Shown in pieces: positions 25,716-34,005 of a DNA stretch of 64,000 bases. This DNA comes from Candidatus Goldiibacteriota bacterium HGW-Goldbacteria-1. Lineage in GTDB: Bacteria; Oederibacteriota; PGYV01. Below the pieces are notes generated by a model, which saw only the letters and a list, made by a program, of their open reading frames with translations, was not told the origin of the DNA and did no database searches. Position numbers and translations under genes: made by a program. How positions within the stretch are numbered: position 1 is the stretch's first letter; each line of letters opens with the position of its first letter. The stretch is taken from contig PGYV01000006.1 in assembly GCA_002839855.1 (NCBI GenBank), positions 80,367 to 144,366 of the forward strand. Direction: 5' to 3'.

Positions 25716-26492
25716 ATGCAGAAATTTTTCACAAACATCCTGAATACTTTTTCCGGCATACGCGTAAACGATATTATTGATATCCTCCTTGTCACCTTTG
25801 TAATTTATCAGGTCTTTATGCTCTTATACGAAACCCGCGCCATACAGATGTTAAAAGGTTTTCTGGTTATTCTTTTTTTTGTGGTTATCGCAAGAATCCT
25901 TGAACTTAACACCATGACATGGATTCTTACGGGTTTAAGCACGATATGGATAATTGCCTTTATAATCGTTTTCCAGCCGGAACTAAGAAGGGTGCTTGTG
26001 GAACTTGGGCAGAATAAACTGTTTAAGTTTATTTTCAAGGAACACGGCCAGTTGTACAGGGAAATAAGGGAGTCTTCCGTAATTCTGGCCAAAAAGAAAA
26101 TTGGCGCTCTTATAGTGCTGGAACGCGAAGTTAACCTTAAAAGCTTTATTGACACAGGCACCAAACTTGACGCGGAAACCACATCAGAACTTCTTATCGC
26201 CATCTTTAATACCAAATCGCCCCTGCACGACGGCGCTGTGATAATCCGCGAAGGCCGTATTGCGGCGGCGGGCTGCATTCTTCCCCTTACTCAAAAAGAA
26301 GACATAGAACAGATGTACGGCATGCGCCACAGGGCGGCTATAGGCATATCCGAAGAAACTGACGCAATCACCATCATAGTGTCCGAAGAACGGCACACAA
26401 TATCACTGGCAATCGGCGGAAAAATAACACCGGACATAGACGGCGACACGCTTCTTGAAATCCTGTCGCTTTATGCTCCGAAAATAAGGTGA
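25716..26492 (+). CDS. cdaA: Diadenylate cyclase CdaA
   Basis: 258 residues. CdaA makes the second messenger c-di-AMP from two ATP and is held in the inner membrane. Three hydrophobic segments fill residues 20-87. The DAC domain follows with the catalytic DGA motif at residues 172-174 (LHDGAVI) and RHR at 204-206 (MRHRAAIG). GGAGGG lies about 10 nt before ATG. It ends 4 nt before the cdaR homologue, its usual regulator gene. The customary third gene, glmM, is replaced here by pdxJ. Confidence 0.96.
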   Translation: MQKFFTNILNTFSGIRVNDIIDILLVTFVIYQVFMLLYETRAIQMLKGFLVILFFVVIARILELNTMTWILTGLSTIWIIAFIIVFQPELRRVLVELGQNKLFKFIFKEHGQLYREIRESSVILAKKKIGALIVLEREVNLKSFIDTGTKLDAETTSELLIAIFNTKSPLHDGAVIIREGRIAAAGCILPLTQKEDIEQMYGMRHRAAIGISEETDAITIIVSEERHTISLAIGGKITPDIDGDTLLEILSLYAPKIR

Positions 26493-26496
26493 CCGT

Positions 26497-26991
26497 ATGA
26501 AAGAATTCATAGCAAACTATATTCTGAAAAACTGGCAGTATAAGATAATGGCTCTGTTTGTGGCTGTGGGCATGTGGCTGTTTGTCGTCCGCGAACAGGA
26601 AATGACTGTCACAATTGATGTGCCCGTTGAATTTATTAACTATCCGGAGACCATGAAAGTCACCGGCAACGTACAGTCTTCGGTAAAAGTACAGCTTGAA
26701 GGAAGAAAAATAATTATTAATCAGATTGACAAAAAGACACTTAAAATTATCATTGACCTTAAAAAAGCCGTTATAGGTAAAAATTCCTATCAGGTGCTGG
26801 GCAGCAGATTTAAATCTTTACCCCGCGGTATTTTTATCCGTGACATCTCTCCTGCGTATATTTATATTGATTTTACAAAAGAACAGCCTCCGGAACCCGC
26901 CGAAGTAAAAGATGAAAAAGCAGCGGCGGAAAAGACCCCCGTTCCAAAATCCAAAAAACAGGTGATAAAAAATGGCTCAACTGTGCGTTAA
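26497..26991 (+). CDS. cdaR: YbbR-like protein, CdaA regulator CdaR
   Basis: 164 residues with one N-terminal membrane helix (about residues 17-33, ALFVAVGMWLFVV) and a single extracytoplasmic YbbR domain, followed by a Lys/Pro-rich tail. CdaR proteins elsewhere carry three or four YbbR repeats, so this is a short form. In Firmicutes CdaR binds CdaA and changes its activity. The preceding cdaA is 4 nt away and the 3' end overlaps pdxJ by 20 nt. The domain call rests on VPVEFINYPETMKV and KKTLKIIIDL stretches and on context. Confidence 0.85.
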   Translation: MKEFIANYILKNWQYKIMALFVAVGMWLFVVREQEMTVTIDVPVEFINYPETMKVTGNVQSSVKVQLEGRKIIINQIDKKTLKIIIDLKKAVIGKNSYQVLGSRFKSLPRGIFIRDISPAYIYIDFTKEQPPEPAEVKDEKAAAEKTPVPKSKKQVIKNGSTVR

Positions 26992-27679
26992 TATTGACCA
27001 TATAGCCACATTAAGGCAGGCGCGCGGCGAAAATGAACCGGATCCTATAGCTGCCGCCGCAATAGCAGAACGCGCCGGCGCATCCGGAATTACAGTACAC
27101 TTAAGGGAAGACCGCCGCCACATACAGGACAATGACGTAAAACTTTTAAGAAAAACAGTAAAAACCAAACTTAACCTTGAAATGTCACTTGCGGATGAAA
27201 TTGTGGATTTTGCGGTTAAAATCCGCCCCGACGAAGCCACACTTGTCCCGGAAAAAAGGCGGGAACTTACCACCGAAGGCGGGCTTGACGTAATTACAAA
27301 CATGGTCAGGTTAAAAAAAGCCATATCAAAGCTTAAAGCAAAAAATATCGCAGTCAGCCTCTTTATAGACGCGGAACCGGAACAGATAAAAGCTTCCAAA
27401 GAAGCAGGCGCGGATTATGTGGAATTACATACAGGCAGGTATTCAAACACAACGGGGAATCATCAGAAAAAAGAACTTCAGAAAATAAAAAACGGTGTAA
27501 CACTTGCCCTTAAAATCGGGCTTAAAGTAAACGCGGGACACGGCTTAAACTATACAAACACAAAACAGATAGCGGCAATAAAAGGCATTGAAGATTTAAA
27601 CACCGGGCACAGCATAATAGCAAGGGCTGTATTTACAGGCCTTGAATGCGCGGTAAAGGACATGCTTAAACTCCTTTAA
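26972..27679 (+). CDS. pdxJ: Pyridoxine 5'-phosphate synthase
   Basis: 235 residues, TIM barrel that closes the pyridine ring of vitamin B6 from 1-deoxyxylulose 5-phosphate and 3-amino-2-oxopropyl phosphate in the DXP-dependent route. Motifs are NIDHIATLRQARG, ITVHLREDRRHI, YVELHTGRYSN and VNAGHGLNY. The start ATG lies within the end of cdaR, overlapping by 20 nt, so the two are translationally coupled. Other pdx genes are not in the window. Confidence 0.97.
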   Translation: MAQLCVNIDHIATLRQARGENEPDPIAAAAIAERAGASGITVHLREDRRHIQDNDVKLLRKTVKTKLNLEMSLADEIVDFAVKIRPDEATLVPEKRRELTTEGGLDVITNMVRLKKAISKLKAKNIAVSLFIDAEPEQIKASKEAGADYVELHTGRYSNTTGNHQKKELQKIKNGVTLALKIGLKVNAGHGLNYTNTKQIAAIKGIEDLNTGHSIIARAVFTGLECAVKDMLKLL

Positions 27680-27710
27680 CCGGGGTTAGCACGGAGGGAA
27701 AAACAAAAAG

Positions 27711-28601
27711 ATGTCTATTTCAAACAACACTATCAAAAAGCTGCATGCAGCTGTCACGGCACTTTCGTTTTTAGCGGCGTTTTATTCCGGGTACCTGATA
27801 TTCTTTAAAAATGAAATCAGTGCGGTTCCTTTTTTAATACTTTCGGTGCTTTTTTTTGCATTTTCACTGTTTGCCTCTTACATAATTGCTAAAAGAGAGG
27901 AATCCATCGTACTTGAATCTCCTTTAAATGACATAGACTCTAAAGAAACAATGATAGCGGCTGTTGCCCACGAAATAAAAAATCCCCTAAATTCCATAAA
28001 AGGCGCCAATCAGTACCTTCACGACAAATATAAAAGCACCCAGGATATCTATGAATTCACCGGAATTGTTGTTGAAGAAATAAACAGGCTTGAACGTTAC
28101 CTTAATGAATTTTTAAGTTTTTCAAGGGGCGTAAAACCCCATATGAAAAAACATGATATTCAGAGCTTTGCCACGGGTATCCTTATGATTACAAAACATA
28201 ACTTCCCGTATGGCATTAAAATTATTTCCGAAAAACCAAAATTACCCGGTGTGTATATGGATGCGGAACAGATGAAACAGGTAATGGTGAACCTCTTAAA
28301 CAACGCCAAGGATGCCACCAAAGGCAAGTCTTCACCAAGGGTGGAAATACGACTGTCAAACGATGAAAATTATGTGTATATAAAAGTGGCGGACAACGGC
28401 TGCGGCATATCCAAAAAAGACCTTTCCCGCATTTCCACCCCTTTTTACACCACAAAAAAAGAGGGTATGGGTATCGGCCTTGCCATCAGCAGGTCTATCG
28501 TTAAAAAACACGGCGGCGACCTGTCAATTGAAAGCAAACTGAACAAAGGTTCTGTCTTTACCATTTCTATCCCCGTGGAAAAAAGGAGCTTAAAAAGATG
28601 A
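27711..28601 (+). CDS. Sensor histidine kinase (NtrB/ZraS-like)
   Basis: 296 residues with two N-terminal membrane helices (about 12-32 and 38-60) and almost no periplasmic sensor domain between them. The HisKA box AVAHEIKNPLNSIKG places the phosphorylated His at residue 87. The ATPase has the N box NLLNNAKDA, G1 DNGCGI and G2 GMGIGLAIS. It overlaps the regulator gene by 4 nt and so forms a two-component pair. With so little exposed sequence the signal may be sensed within the membrane or through a partner. Confidence 0.92.
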   Translation: MSISNNTIKKLHAAVTALSFLAAFYSGYLIFFKNEISAVPFLILSVLFFAFSLFASYIIAKREESIVLESPLNDIDSKETMIAAVAHEIKNPLNSIKGANQYLHDKYKSTQDIYEFTGIVVEEINRLERYLNEFLSFSRGVKPHMKKHDIQSFATGILMITKHNFPYGIKIISEKPKLPGVYMDAEQMKQVMVNLLNNAKDATKGKSSPRVEIRLSNDENYVYIKVADNGCGISKKDLSRISTPFYTTKKEGMGIGLAISRSIVKKHGGDLSIESKLNKGSVFTISIPVEKRSLKR

Positions 28602-29992
28602 GCGCCAGAAAAGTCCTTGTCGTTGATGATAACCGTTCAGCTTTAAAAGTTATCAAAGCCATCCTTGAAGAAGCAGGATATGAAGTTTACACAGAAGCCG
28701 AACCGGAAAAAGTGCCGCTTTTTTTAAAACGCGAAACCGTGCAGGTTGCACTGGTAGACCTTAAAATGCCCGGAATGGACGGGCTTGAACTATACAGAAA
28801 AATACGCCAGCTTGACAAGGACGTAGTGGTTATAATAATGACCGCGTTTGGCAATATAGAATCCGCGGTGGAAGCGATGAAGCTTGGAATTGAAAACTAC
28901 CTGCAGAAACCGCTTAATTTTGATGAACTTAAAATGACCCTTCAGAAAATATTTGAAAAACTTGAAATGAAAGAAGAGCTTGCTATTTTAAAAGGGCAGA
29001 TTGAAGGAAAGAACACCTTTGAAAACATGATAGGCAAATCAAAAAAAATGCGCGATATTTTCAGAAAAATAACAAGCATTGCTGCGGTTGATTCCACCGT
29101 GTTTATAACCGGTGAAAGCGGGACGGGCAAGGAAATGGTAGCCAAAGCCATACACAACCTTTCAAAGCGCGCAAAATACAAGCTTATATCAATAAATATG
29201 GCCGCCATTCCCGAAGGCCTGCAGGAATCCGAACTGTTCGGATATCAGAAAGGCGCGTTTACAGGCGCCTATAATACCAAACCGGGAAAATTTGAAGCGG
29301 CTGATAAAGGCACACTGTTTCTTGACGAAATAGGGAACATAAACCACAAAGCCCAGGTAAAACTGCTGCGCGTACTTGAAGAACGCAAGGTTGAACCGCT
29401 TGGCAGCAATAAATTAAAAGATGTTGATGTGCGCATAATAAGCGCCACAAATTCAGACCTTAAAGAAGAGGTTAATAAAGGCAATTTCAGGGAAGACCTT
29501 TATTACCGGCTTAACGTAATTACAATCAACCTTCCTCCCTTAAGGGAAAGAAAAAGCGATATCCCGCTTCTGGCAGTACAGTTTTTAAAAGAAATATGCC
29601 TTAGAAACAGCCTTGAACAAAAATCCATTTCAGATGACGCACTGGAACTTATGATTGAATACAGATGGCCCGGCAATATCAGGGAATTAAAAAACGTCCT
29701 TGAAGAAGCGGCAGTTATTTCTTCCGGCAATTATATCAGGCCTTCCGACCTTAATATGTCTTCTTATAATGACACCATGCGTGATTCCGCAGATGACATG
29801 ATACCGGCCAATATGCCGCTATCAGAGGTTGAAAAACGTTCAATAATAAACGCGCTATCCAAAACCCGCGGAAACCAGACACATGCCGCTAAAATCCTTG
29901 GCATAACCAGAAAGATTCTTATGCACAAAATTGAAAAATATCAGATAGCCGATATTGTGCCCGTAAGGACAAAACGTAAAAAAATGTCCTGA
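28598..29992 (+). CDS. NtrC-family sigma-54-dependent response regulator
   Basis: 464 residues in three parts. The receiver domain has the phosphorylated Asp at residue 54 (ALVDLKMPGMDG). The AAA+ domain has Walker A GESGTGKE, the sigma-54 contact loop GAFTGAYN and Walker B GTLFLDEIG. The C-terminal Fis-type helix-turn-helix has NQTHAAKILGITRK. The GAFTGA loop is intact, so it should activate sigma-54 promoters. Downstream of its terminator is a promoter matching that type (30050-30065), which makes the PilZ/HTH pair a likely target. It is paired with the kinase upstream by a 4-nt overlap. Confidence 0.96.
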   Translation: MSARKVLVVDDNRSALKVIKAILEEAGYEVYTEAEPEKVPLFLKRETVQVALVDLKMPGMDGLELYRKIRQLDKDVVVIIMTAFGNIESAVEAMKLGIENYLQKPLNFDELKMTLQKIFEKLEMKEELAILKGQIEGKNTFENMIGKSKKMRDIFRKITSIAAVDSTVFITGESGTGKEMVAKAIHNLSKRAKYKLISINMAAIPEGLQESELFGYQKGAFTGAYNTKPGKFEAADKGTLFLDEIGNINHKAQVKLLRVLEERKVEPLGSNKLKDVDVRIISATNSDLKEEVNKGNFREDLYYRLNVITINLPPLRERKSDIPLLAVQFLKEICLRNSLEQKSISDDALELMIEYRWPGNIRELKNVLEEAAVISSGNYIRPSDLNMSSYNDTMRDSADDMIPANMPLSEVEKRSIINALSKTRGNQTHAAKILGITRKILMHKIEKYQIADIVPVRTKRKKMS

Positions 29993-30006
29993 AAGGCACA
30001 TTTTTT
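29979..30006 (+). terminator. Rho-independent terminator overlapping the regulator stop codon
   Basis: Arms AAAAAATGTCC and GG(C)ACATTTTTT pair over 11 bp with one bulged C around TGAAA. The A-run and T-run on either side could make it bidirectional. Confidence 0.6.
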
Positions 30007-30049
30007 CTAAAAAACCCTAATAAAACATAGCAATTGATGTATTTTATAC

Positions 30050-30065
30050 TGGCATAATTCTTGCT
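30050..30065 (+). promoter_or_regulatory. Sigma-54 (-24/-12) promoter
   Basis: TGGCATAATTCTTGCT matches the consensus TGGCAYR-N4-TTGCW, with the invariant GG at 30051-30052 and GC at 30063-30064 at the exact required spacing. Transcription would begin near 30076, leaving a short leader with AGGAGGG before ATG 30100. It lies 60-75 nt downstream of an NtrC-type activator gene. No clear enhancer dyad is visible between them. Confidence 0.75.
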
Positions 30066-30099
30066 TTAACTTAACATATAGATTATTTTAGGAGGGCTT

Positions 30100-30474
30100 A
30101 TGAACGCCAGTTATCTTGAAAAAAGAATGGAAACCCGCACTGACATAGAAGGAATATTAAGATACAAAGTACTTGGTGACGGAGAAGATACATTAACGTC
30201 GTTTAAATACGAAAAAGCATCAACCAGAAACATTTCAAAAGGCGGCGTCTGTGTAATATTACCCCACAAAATCGGAGAGGGTAATGTAATCAGGGTTGAA
30301 CTTCCAATTGAAAACGAATCCTTATTAATTAAAGCATTTTGCGAAGTGCAGTGGTGCAGGCTTGCCAACAAAGACGGAATATATGAAGCCGGCTTAAGTT
30401 TTATAGCCCTTAAAGACGATGATGCAAAAGCATTAGAAAATTTCATAAACGAACGCGAAGCGAAGGCTATGTAA
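30100..30474 (+). CDS. PilZ-domain protein (putative c-di-GMP receptor)
   Basis: 124 residues, a single PilZ domain. Both ligand motifs are present: R-x(3)-R at residues 9-13 (RMETR) and the NISKGG turn (matching D/N-x-S-x-x-G), so c-di-GMP binding is plausible. No effector domain is fused, so it probably signals by protein contact. The next gene's ATG overlaps its stop by 1 nt. A sigma-54 promoter sits 35 nt upstream. A second stand-alone PilZ gene lies at 38143. Confidence 0.88.
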   Translation: MNASYLEKRMETRTDIEGILRYKVLGDGEDTLTSFKYEKASTRNISKGGVCVILPHKIGEGNVIRVELPIENESLLIKAFCEVQWCRLANKDGIYEAGLSFIALKDDDAKALENFINEREAKAM

Positions 30475-30692
30475 TGAACAGCGAAATTTTAACCATAAAA
30501 GACCTTGCACTGATGTTAAAAGTTAAACCCGTAACCATTTATAAGCTTGCCGGTAAAGGCAGGATTCCCGGGGTAAAAATAGCAGGCAGCTGGCGTTTTA
30601 TGAAAACCATCATTGACGAATGGATGGAAAGCACAGAGCGCAAACCGGTTGCCCGCACGGAAAAAAGGGATAAAGAACTTATTCCGGTTTAA
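30474..30692 (+). CDS. Excisionase/MerR-like helix-turn-helix protein
   Basis: 72 residues with a winged helix-turn-helix of the HTH_17 (excisionase-family) type: TIKDLALMLKVKPVTIYKLA, then GRIPGVKIAGSWRF and a terminal helix IIDEWME. Such proteins bind DNA but need not be excisionases; no integrase or attachment site is near. It overlaps the PilZ gene by one base and so is almost certainly co-transcribed and translationally coupled with it. The pairing suggests a small regulator whose action may depend on the PilZ partner, which is inference. Confidence 0.85.
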   Translation: MNSEILTIKDLALMLKVKPVTIYKLAGKGRIPGVKIAGSWRFMKTIIDEWMESTERKPVARTEKRDKELIPV

Positions 30693-30760
30693 TTTCAGTA
30701 AACCAAATCTTAAGTCTACCCGTCTAATTATAAGCATATAAGCCAAATTGTTTTTATTTC

Positions 30761-30789
30761 TTGACTTTTGTATTTGGCTAATTTAGAAT
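30761..30789 (+). promoter_or_regulatory. Sigma-70 promoter before the coiled-coil exported protein
   Basis: TTGACT (30761-30766), 17-nt spacer, TAGAAT (30784-30789), 38 nt before the start codon with AGGAGG in between. Confidence 0.65.
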
Positions 30790-30827
30790 GGTTTTCATAT
30801 TAAATAATAACCACTTAGGAGGAAATA

Positions 30828-31610
30828 ATGCGTTCATTAAAGGCAGTCCTGTCATTTGCTTTTATAATAATCCTTTTTATGGCTCCCGTCACAGGCGCGG
30901 CAGAGAAAAAGAAAGAAACAGAAGAAAAAAACGCCAAGCTTGCTGAAAGCGGTTCTAAAAACACTTCAAACGGCGAAGTAAAAATCGGCGGTTCCGCCGA
31001 AGGCCCCGGCACAGAAGCTGTATTTTTTGATGATGCAACCCTTGTGACCACGCCTGTTCCCACGGCAACTATGATAATTGTTTTCCATAATAAAGATGTT
31101 AATATCTGGCAGTGCCTGACAGACGCCAAAACTTACCTGTGGAGAATAAATACTGATTCCAAAAGATATGACGCGCAGCTTCGCACAAAAATGGACGGGC
31201 TTCTGCTTGACATGGGTAAATCTATAGCATCAGTTCATACGTATGCCGCGCTTCACGAAAGGGATAAAGTGGAAACCAAGTGGGCAAAATATGCCGATAA
31301 AGCCGAATATACACTGCAGCACGCCCGCCTTCAGGTGGAAGAATTTCATGAAGATTATTACGAAATCGAAAATAACATGAAAATTGTAGAAAAGATTTTA
31401 AAGGATAACCCGGAAAAAATACAGCGACTTGACGAAGCACAGGACAGATATAATAAAAATAAGAAAGAGATGTTTTTCGCGCAGAAAAAAGTTGTAAAAT
31501 TTACGGACCTTTTTAATTCTTACGTCCGTCAATTCAACGCAATGGCAGAGAAAAAAGAATATAAAATAAAAAAACTTATAACAGAACACGAAGAACTTCA
31601 CACGCCTTAA
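30828..31610 (+). CDS. Exported coiled-coil protein of unknown function
   Basis: 260 residues, not recognised as a known family. A signal peptide ends near VTGAA (about residue 24). Residues 25-80 are Lys/Glu/Gly/Ser rich and probably disordered. Residues 90-260 are largely charged helix with heptad-like spacing, for example YTLQHARLQVEEFHEDY and MKIVEKILKDNPEKIQRL, so a long periplasmic coiled coil is likely. It has its own promoter (30761-30789) and terminator (31633-31668), so it is a single-gene transcription unit. Confidence 0.7.
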   Translation: MRSLKAVLSFAFIIILFMAPVTGAAEKKKETEEKNAKLAESGSKNTSNGEVKIGGSAEGPGTEAVFFDDATLVTTPVPTATMIIVFHNKDVNIWQCLTDAKTYLWRINTDSKRYDAQLRTKMDGLLLDMGKSIASVHTYAALHERDKVETKWAKYADKAEYTLQHARLQVEEFHEDYYEIENNMKIVEKILKDNPEKIQRLDEAQDRYNKNKKEMFFAQKKVVKFTDLFNSYVRQFNAMAEKKEYKIKKLITEHEELHTP

Positions 31611-31632
31611 ATCACATGAACATAATATTTTC

Positions 31633-31668
31633 AAAAATACCATAGGGTAATAACCTATGGTATTTTTT
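31633..31668 (+). terminator. Rho-independent terminator, possibly bidirectional
   Basis: Stem AAATACCATAGG pairs perfectly with CCTATGGTATTT across a 6-nt loop, ending in six T; the mirrored A-run would work on the other strand. Confidence 0.85.
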
Positions 31669-31700
31669 ATTTAAGCAGTTAAACAAAAAGCGGGTATAAC

Positions 31701-32711
31701 GTGCTAAAAAATGTAAATAAAATTCTTATAATCAAACTTCGCGACATAGGCGATATTGTACTGTCAACACCTGTTATTCAGGCACTGTATAATAACTGCA
31801 ATTCGCCAAAGATTGTTTATGTCCTTAAAAAAGAATACGAAAACTTCAGATTTCTGCTGCCCAACGTGTCAGAAGTTATCACATATGACAAGAAATCCTT
31901 TTTAAGCCTTATAAAACTTATTTTTAAACTGCGCAGATATCATTTTGACATCGCAGTAAACCTTCACGCTACATTCCGCAGCGCCTTAATAACGCGGCTG
32001 TCAGGCGCAAAATTAAGGCTTGTTCACAACCACAGCGGCAGGGACTATTTCACATCTGTTCCGCTTGGCATAGAAGAAAAAGCAAAACCAATAACCTTAA
32101 GGGATATGGAAACCTTAACCCCGCTTGACATAAAAATACCCGGTAAAAAAGACATAAATACCAAACTGGCATTAAAAGAAAAAGACGTTAAATACATTGA
32201 TGAAACCATTGAACATGAAACAATAGGCCTTGGCGTGGGCGCCAAAAGGCCTGCCAAGATGTGGAAAAAAGAGAACTTTATTGAACTGGGAAAGAAATTA
32301 GCATTAAACGGAAAACACATAGCCGTCTTTGCCTCTGAATCCGAAAGAACGCTTGCAGAGGAAATAACTGACAAAATAGGAGAAAACGCGAAATTATATT
32401 GCGGCCTTGACTTTCTTAAACTTGCCTTTCTCTTAAAACAGCTGCAGGCATTTGTAGGAAACGACTCCGGATTACGGCACATGGCAGCAGCGCTTGGAAT
32501 AGGCACAGTAACGTTTTTTGGCCCGGAAGACCCCATAGAATGGCACCCTTATTCAGAAAAAGACGGACATATCGCGCTTATGCACCGCCTTGACTGCATT
32601 AACTGCGCTAAAAACGATTGCCCTAAAGGAACAAGGGAATGTATGGATTTAATCACTGTGGATGAAGCCTTTAAAGCTGCAGAAAAAGTAATTTTTACAA
32701 AATTTCAATAA
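31701..32711 (+). CDS. Glycosyltransferase family 9 (heptosyltransferase-like)
   Basis: 336 residues, GT-B fold. The N-terminus KILIIKLRDIGDIVLSTP is the classic start of LPS heptosyltransferases, and the C-terminal half has the acceptor-donor motif FVGNDSGLRHMAAALG and TFFGPEDPIEWHP. A Cys cluster near the end (CINCAKNDCPKG) is shared by many GT9 members of unknown role. It transfers a sugar, typically ADP-heptose, to lipopolysaccharide core in the cytosol. The start is GTG at 31701 with only a weak ribosome site. Supports a Gram-negative envelope. Confidence 0.9.
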   Translation: MLKNVNKILIIKLRDIGDIVLSTPVIQALYNNCNSPKIVYVLKKEYENFRFLLPNVSEVITYDKKSFLSLIKLIFKLRRYHFDIAVNLHATFRSALITRLSGAKLRLVHNHSGRDYFTSVPLGIEEKAKPITLRDMETLTPLDIKIPGKKDINTKLALKEKDVKYIDETIEHETIGLGVGAKRPAKMWKKENFIELGKKLALNGKHIAVFASESERTLAEEITDKIGENAKLYCGLDFLKLAFLLKQLQAFVGNDSGLRHMAAALGIGTVTFFGPEDPIEWHPYSEKDGHIALMHRLDCINCAKNDCPKGTRECMDLITVDEAFKAAEKVIFTKFQ

Positions 32712-32819
32712 TTTTGAATTATACATAATTATCATCAATATCCAAGTTATCACCTCATAAGTATCAGATAAATATAAGATATTCATAAATGTACGTGATT
32801 AATTTCACATATAATTGTG

Positions 32820-32848
32820 TTGACAAATTAAGGGTATTATGTGAATAT
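32820..32848 (+). promoter_or_regulatory. Candidate promoter for gap
   Basis: TTGACA (32820-32825), 17-nt spacer, weak -10 GAATAT with an adjacent TG; a shifted AATATA is equally possible. About 57 nt before the start codon. Confidence 0.4.
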
Positions 32849-32904
32849 ATTTTTTGAATTTTAAAAAAAAGTATTACCAAATTATTTTACCAGGAGGCAC
32901 AGAT

Positions 32905-33921
32905 ATGGCTGTACAGGTAGGTATCAACGGTTTTGGACGTATCGGTAGAAATGTTCTTAAGGCGCTTTTGCTTAAGAAGAACTCCCAGCTTGAAGTTGTT
33001 GCGGTAAATGACTTAACAGACGCAAAGACACTTGCTCACCTTTTCAAGTATGATTCAGTTCAGGGAATTTTTGAAGGGGACGTCAAAGCAGACGGAGAAG
33101 ACCTTGTAATCAACGGCAAAAAGATCAAAGTTTTCAAAGAAAAAGACCCGGCAGCAATCAAATGGAACACTCTTGGCATTGACCTGGTTATTGAATCAAC
33201 AGGCTTCTTCACAGACAAAGAAAAAGCACAGGTTCACATCACAAACGGCGGCGCTAAAAAAGTTATTATATCGGCTCCCGCAAAAGGCGAAGACAAGACA
33301 ATAGTAATGGGTGTTAACGAAAATGAATATGACGCAAAAGCACACAATGTTGTGTCAAACGCTTCCTGCACGACAAACTGCCTTGCACCTTTCACAAAAG
33401 TACTTCAGGACAAGATTGGAATCGTAAAAGGCTTAATGACCACAATCCACAGCTACACCAATGACCAGAAGATTCTTGACGCACCCCATAAAGACTTAAG
33501 AAGGGCAAGAGCAGCCGCAGTTTCAATGATTCCCACATCCACAGGCGCTGCAAAAGCAATAGCGCTGGTTATGCCGGAACTTAAAGGCAAACTTAACGGC
33601 TACGCAATGCGCGTTCCCACGCCTAACGTATCAGTTGTTGACGTGACCTTTGAAATGAAAAGGGACGTTACAAAAGAAGAAGTAAACGCGATGTTAAAAG
33701 AAGCATCAGAAGGCTCCATGAAGGGAATTCTGGCTTACACAGACCTTCCGCTTGTATCACACGATTTCTTAAACGATCCGCATTCTTCCACAGTAGACGG
33801 AGACTGCACATACGTTGTAGGCAACATGGTTAAAATCCTTTCATGGTACGACAATGAATGGGGTTATTCAAACAGGGTAATTGACCTTGCAGATTACATG
33901 GTTGCAAAAGGCCTTAAGTAA
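32905..33921 (+). CDS. gap: Glyceraldehyde-3-phosphate dehydrogenase, type I
   Basis: 338 residues, complete. The NAD-binding motif [11 protein letters not shown] opens the protein and the catalytic Cys sits in ASCTTNC near residue 155, with HSYTNDQ and the C-terminal [12 protein letters not shown]. It catalyses the oxidation and phosphorylation of glyceraldehyde 3-phosphate in glycolysis. The start ATG at 32905 follows CAGGAGG; the frame is open 17 codons upstream but without a ribosome site. A strong terminator-like hairpin follows before pgk, so expression of gap may exceed that of the rest of the cluster. Confidence 0.98.
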   Translation: MAVQVGINGFGRIGRNVLKALLLKKNSQLEVVAVNDLTDAKTLAHLFKYDSVQGIFEGDVKADGEDLVINGKKIKVFKEKDPAAIKWNTLGIDLVIESTGFFTDKEKAQVHITNGGAKKVIISAPAKGEDKTIVMGVNENEYDAKAHNVVSNASCTTNCLAPFTKVLQDKIGIVKGLMTTIHSYTNDQKILDAPHKDLRRARAAAVSMIPTSTGAAKAIALVMPELKGKLNGYAMRVPTPNVSVVDVTFEMKRDVTKEEVNAMLKEASEGSMKGILAYTDLPLVSHDFLNDPHSSTVDGDCTYVVGNMVKILSWYDNEWGYSNRVIDLADYMVAKGLK

Positions 33922-33941
33922 TATCAATATAAATTAAACAG

Positions 33942-33980
33942 GCCGGCAGTGAAGCCCAAAAGGTTTCACTGCCGGCTTTT
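33942..33980 (+). terminator. Hairpin between gap and pgk, intrinsic terminator
   Basis: Arms GCCGGCAGTGAA and TTCACTGCCGGC are a perfect 12-bp stem with an 11-nt loop, followed by TTTT. It may be partial, leaving some read-through to pgk. Confidence 0.75.
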
Positions 33981-34005
33981 AAACTGAAAAAGAGGTGCAG
34001 GATTA

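Noticed and set aside
30474-30692. Excisionase of an integrated element
   Set aside because: No integrase, attachment repeats or phage genes nearby, and it is coupled to a PilZ gene.
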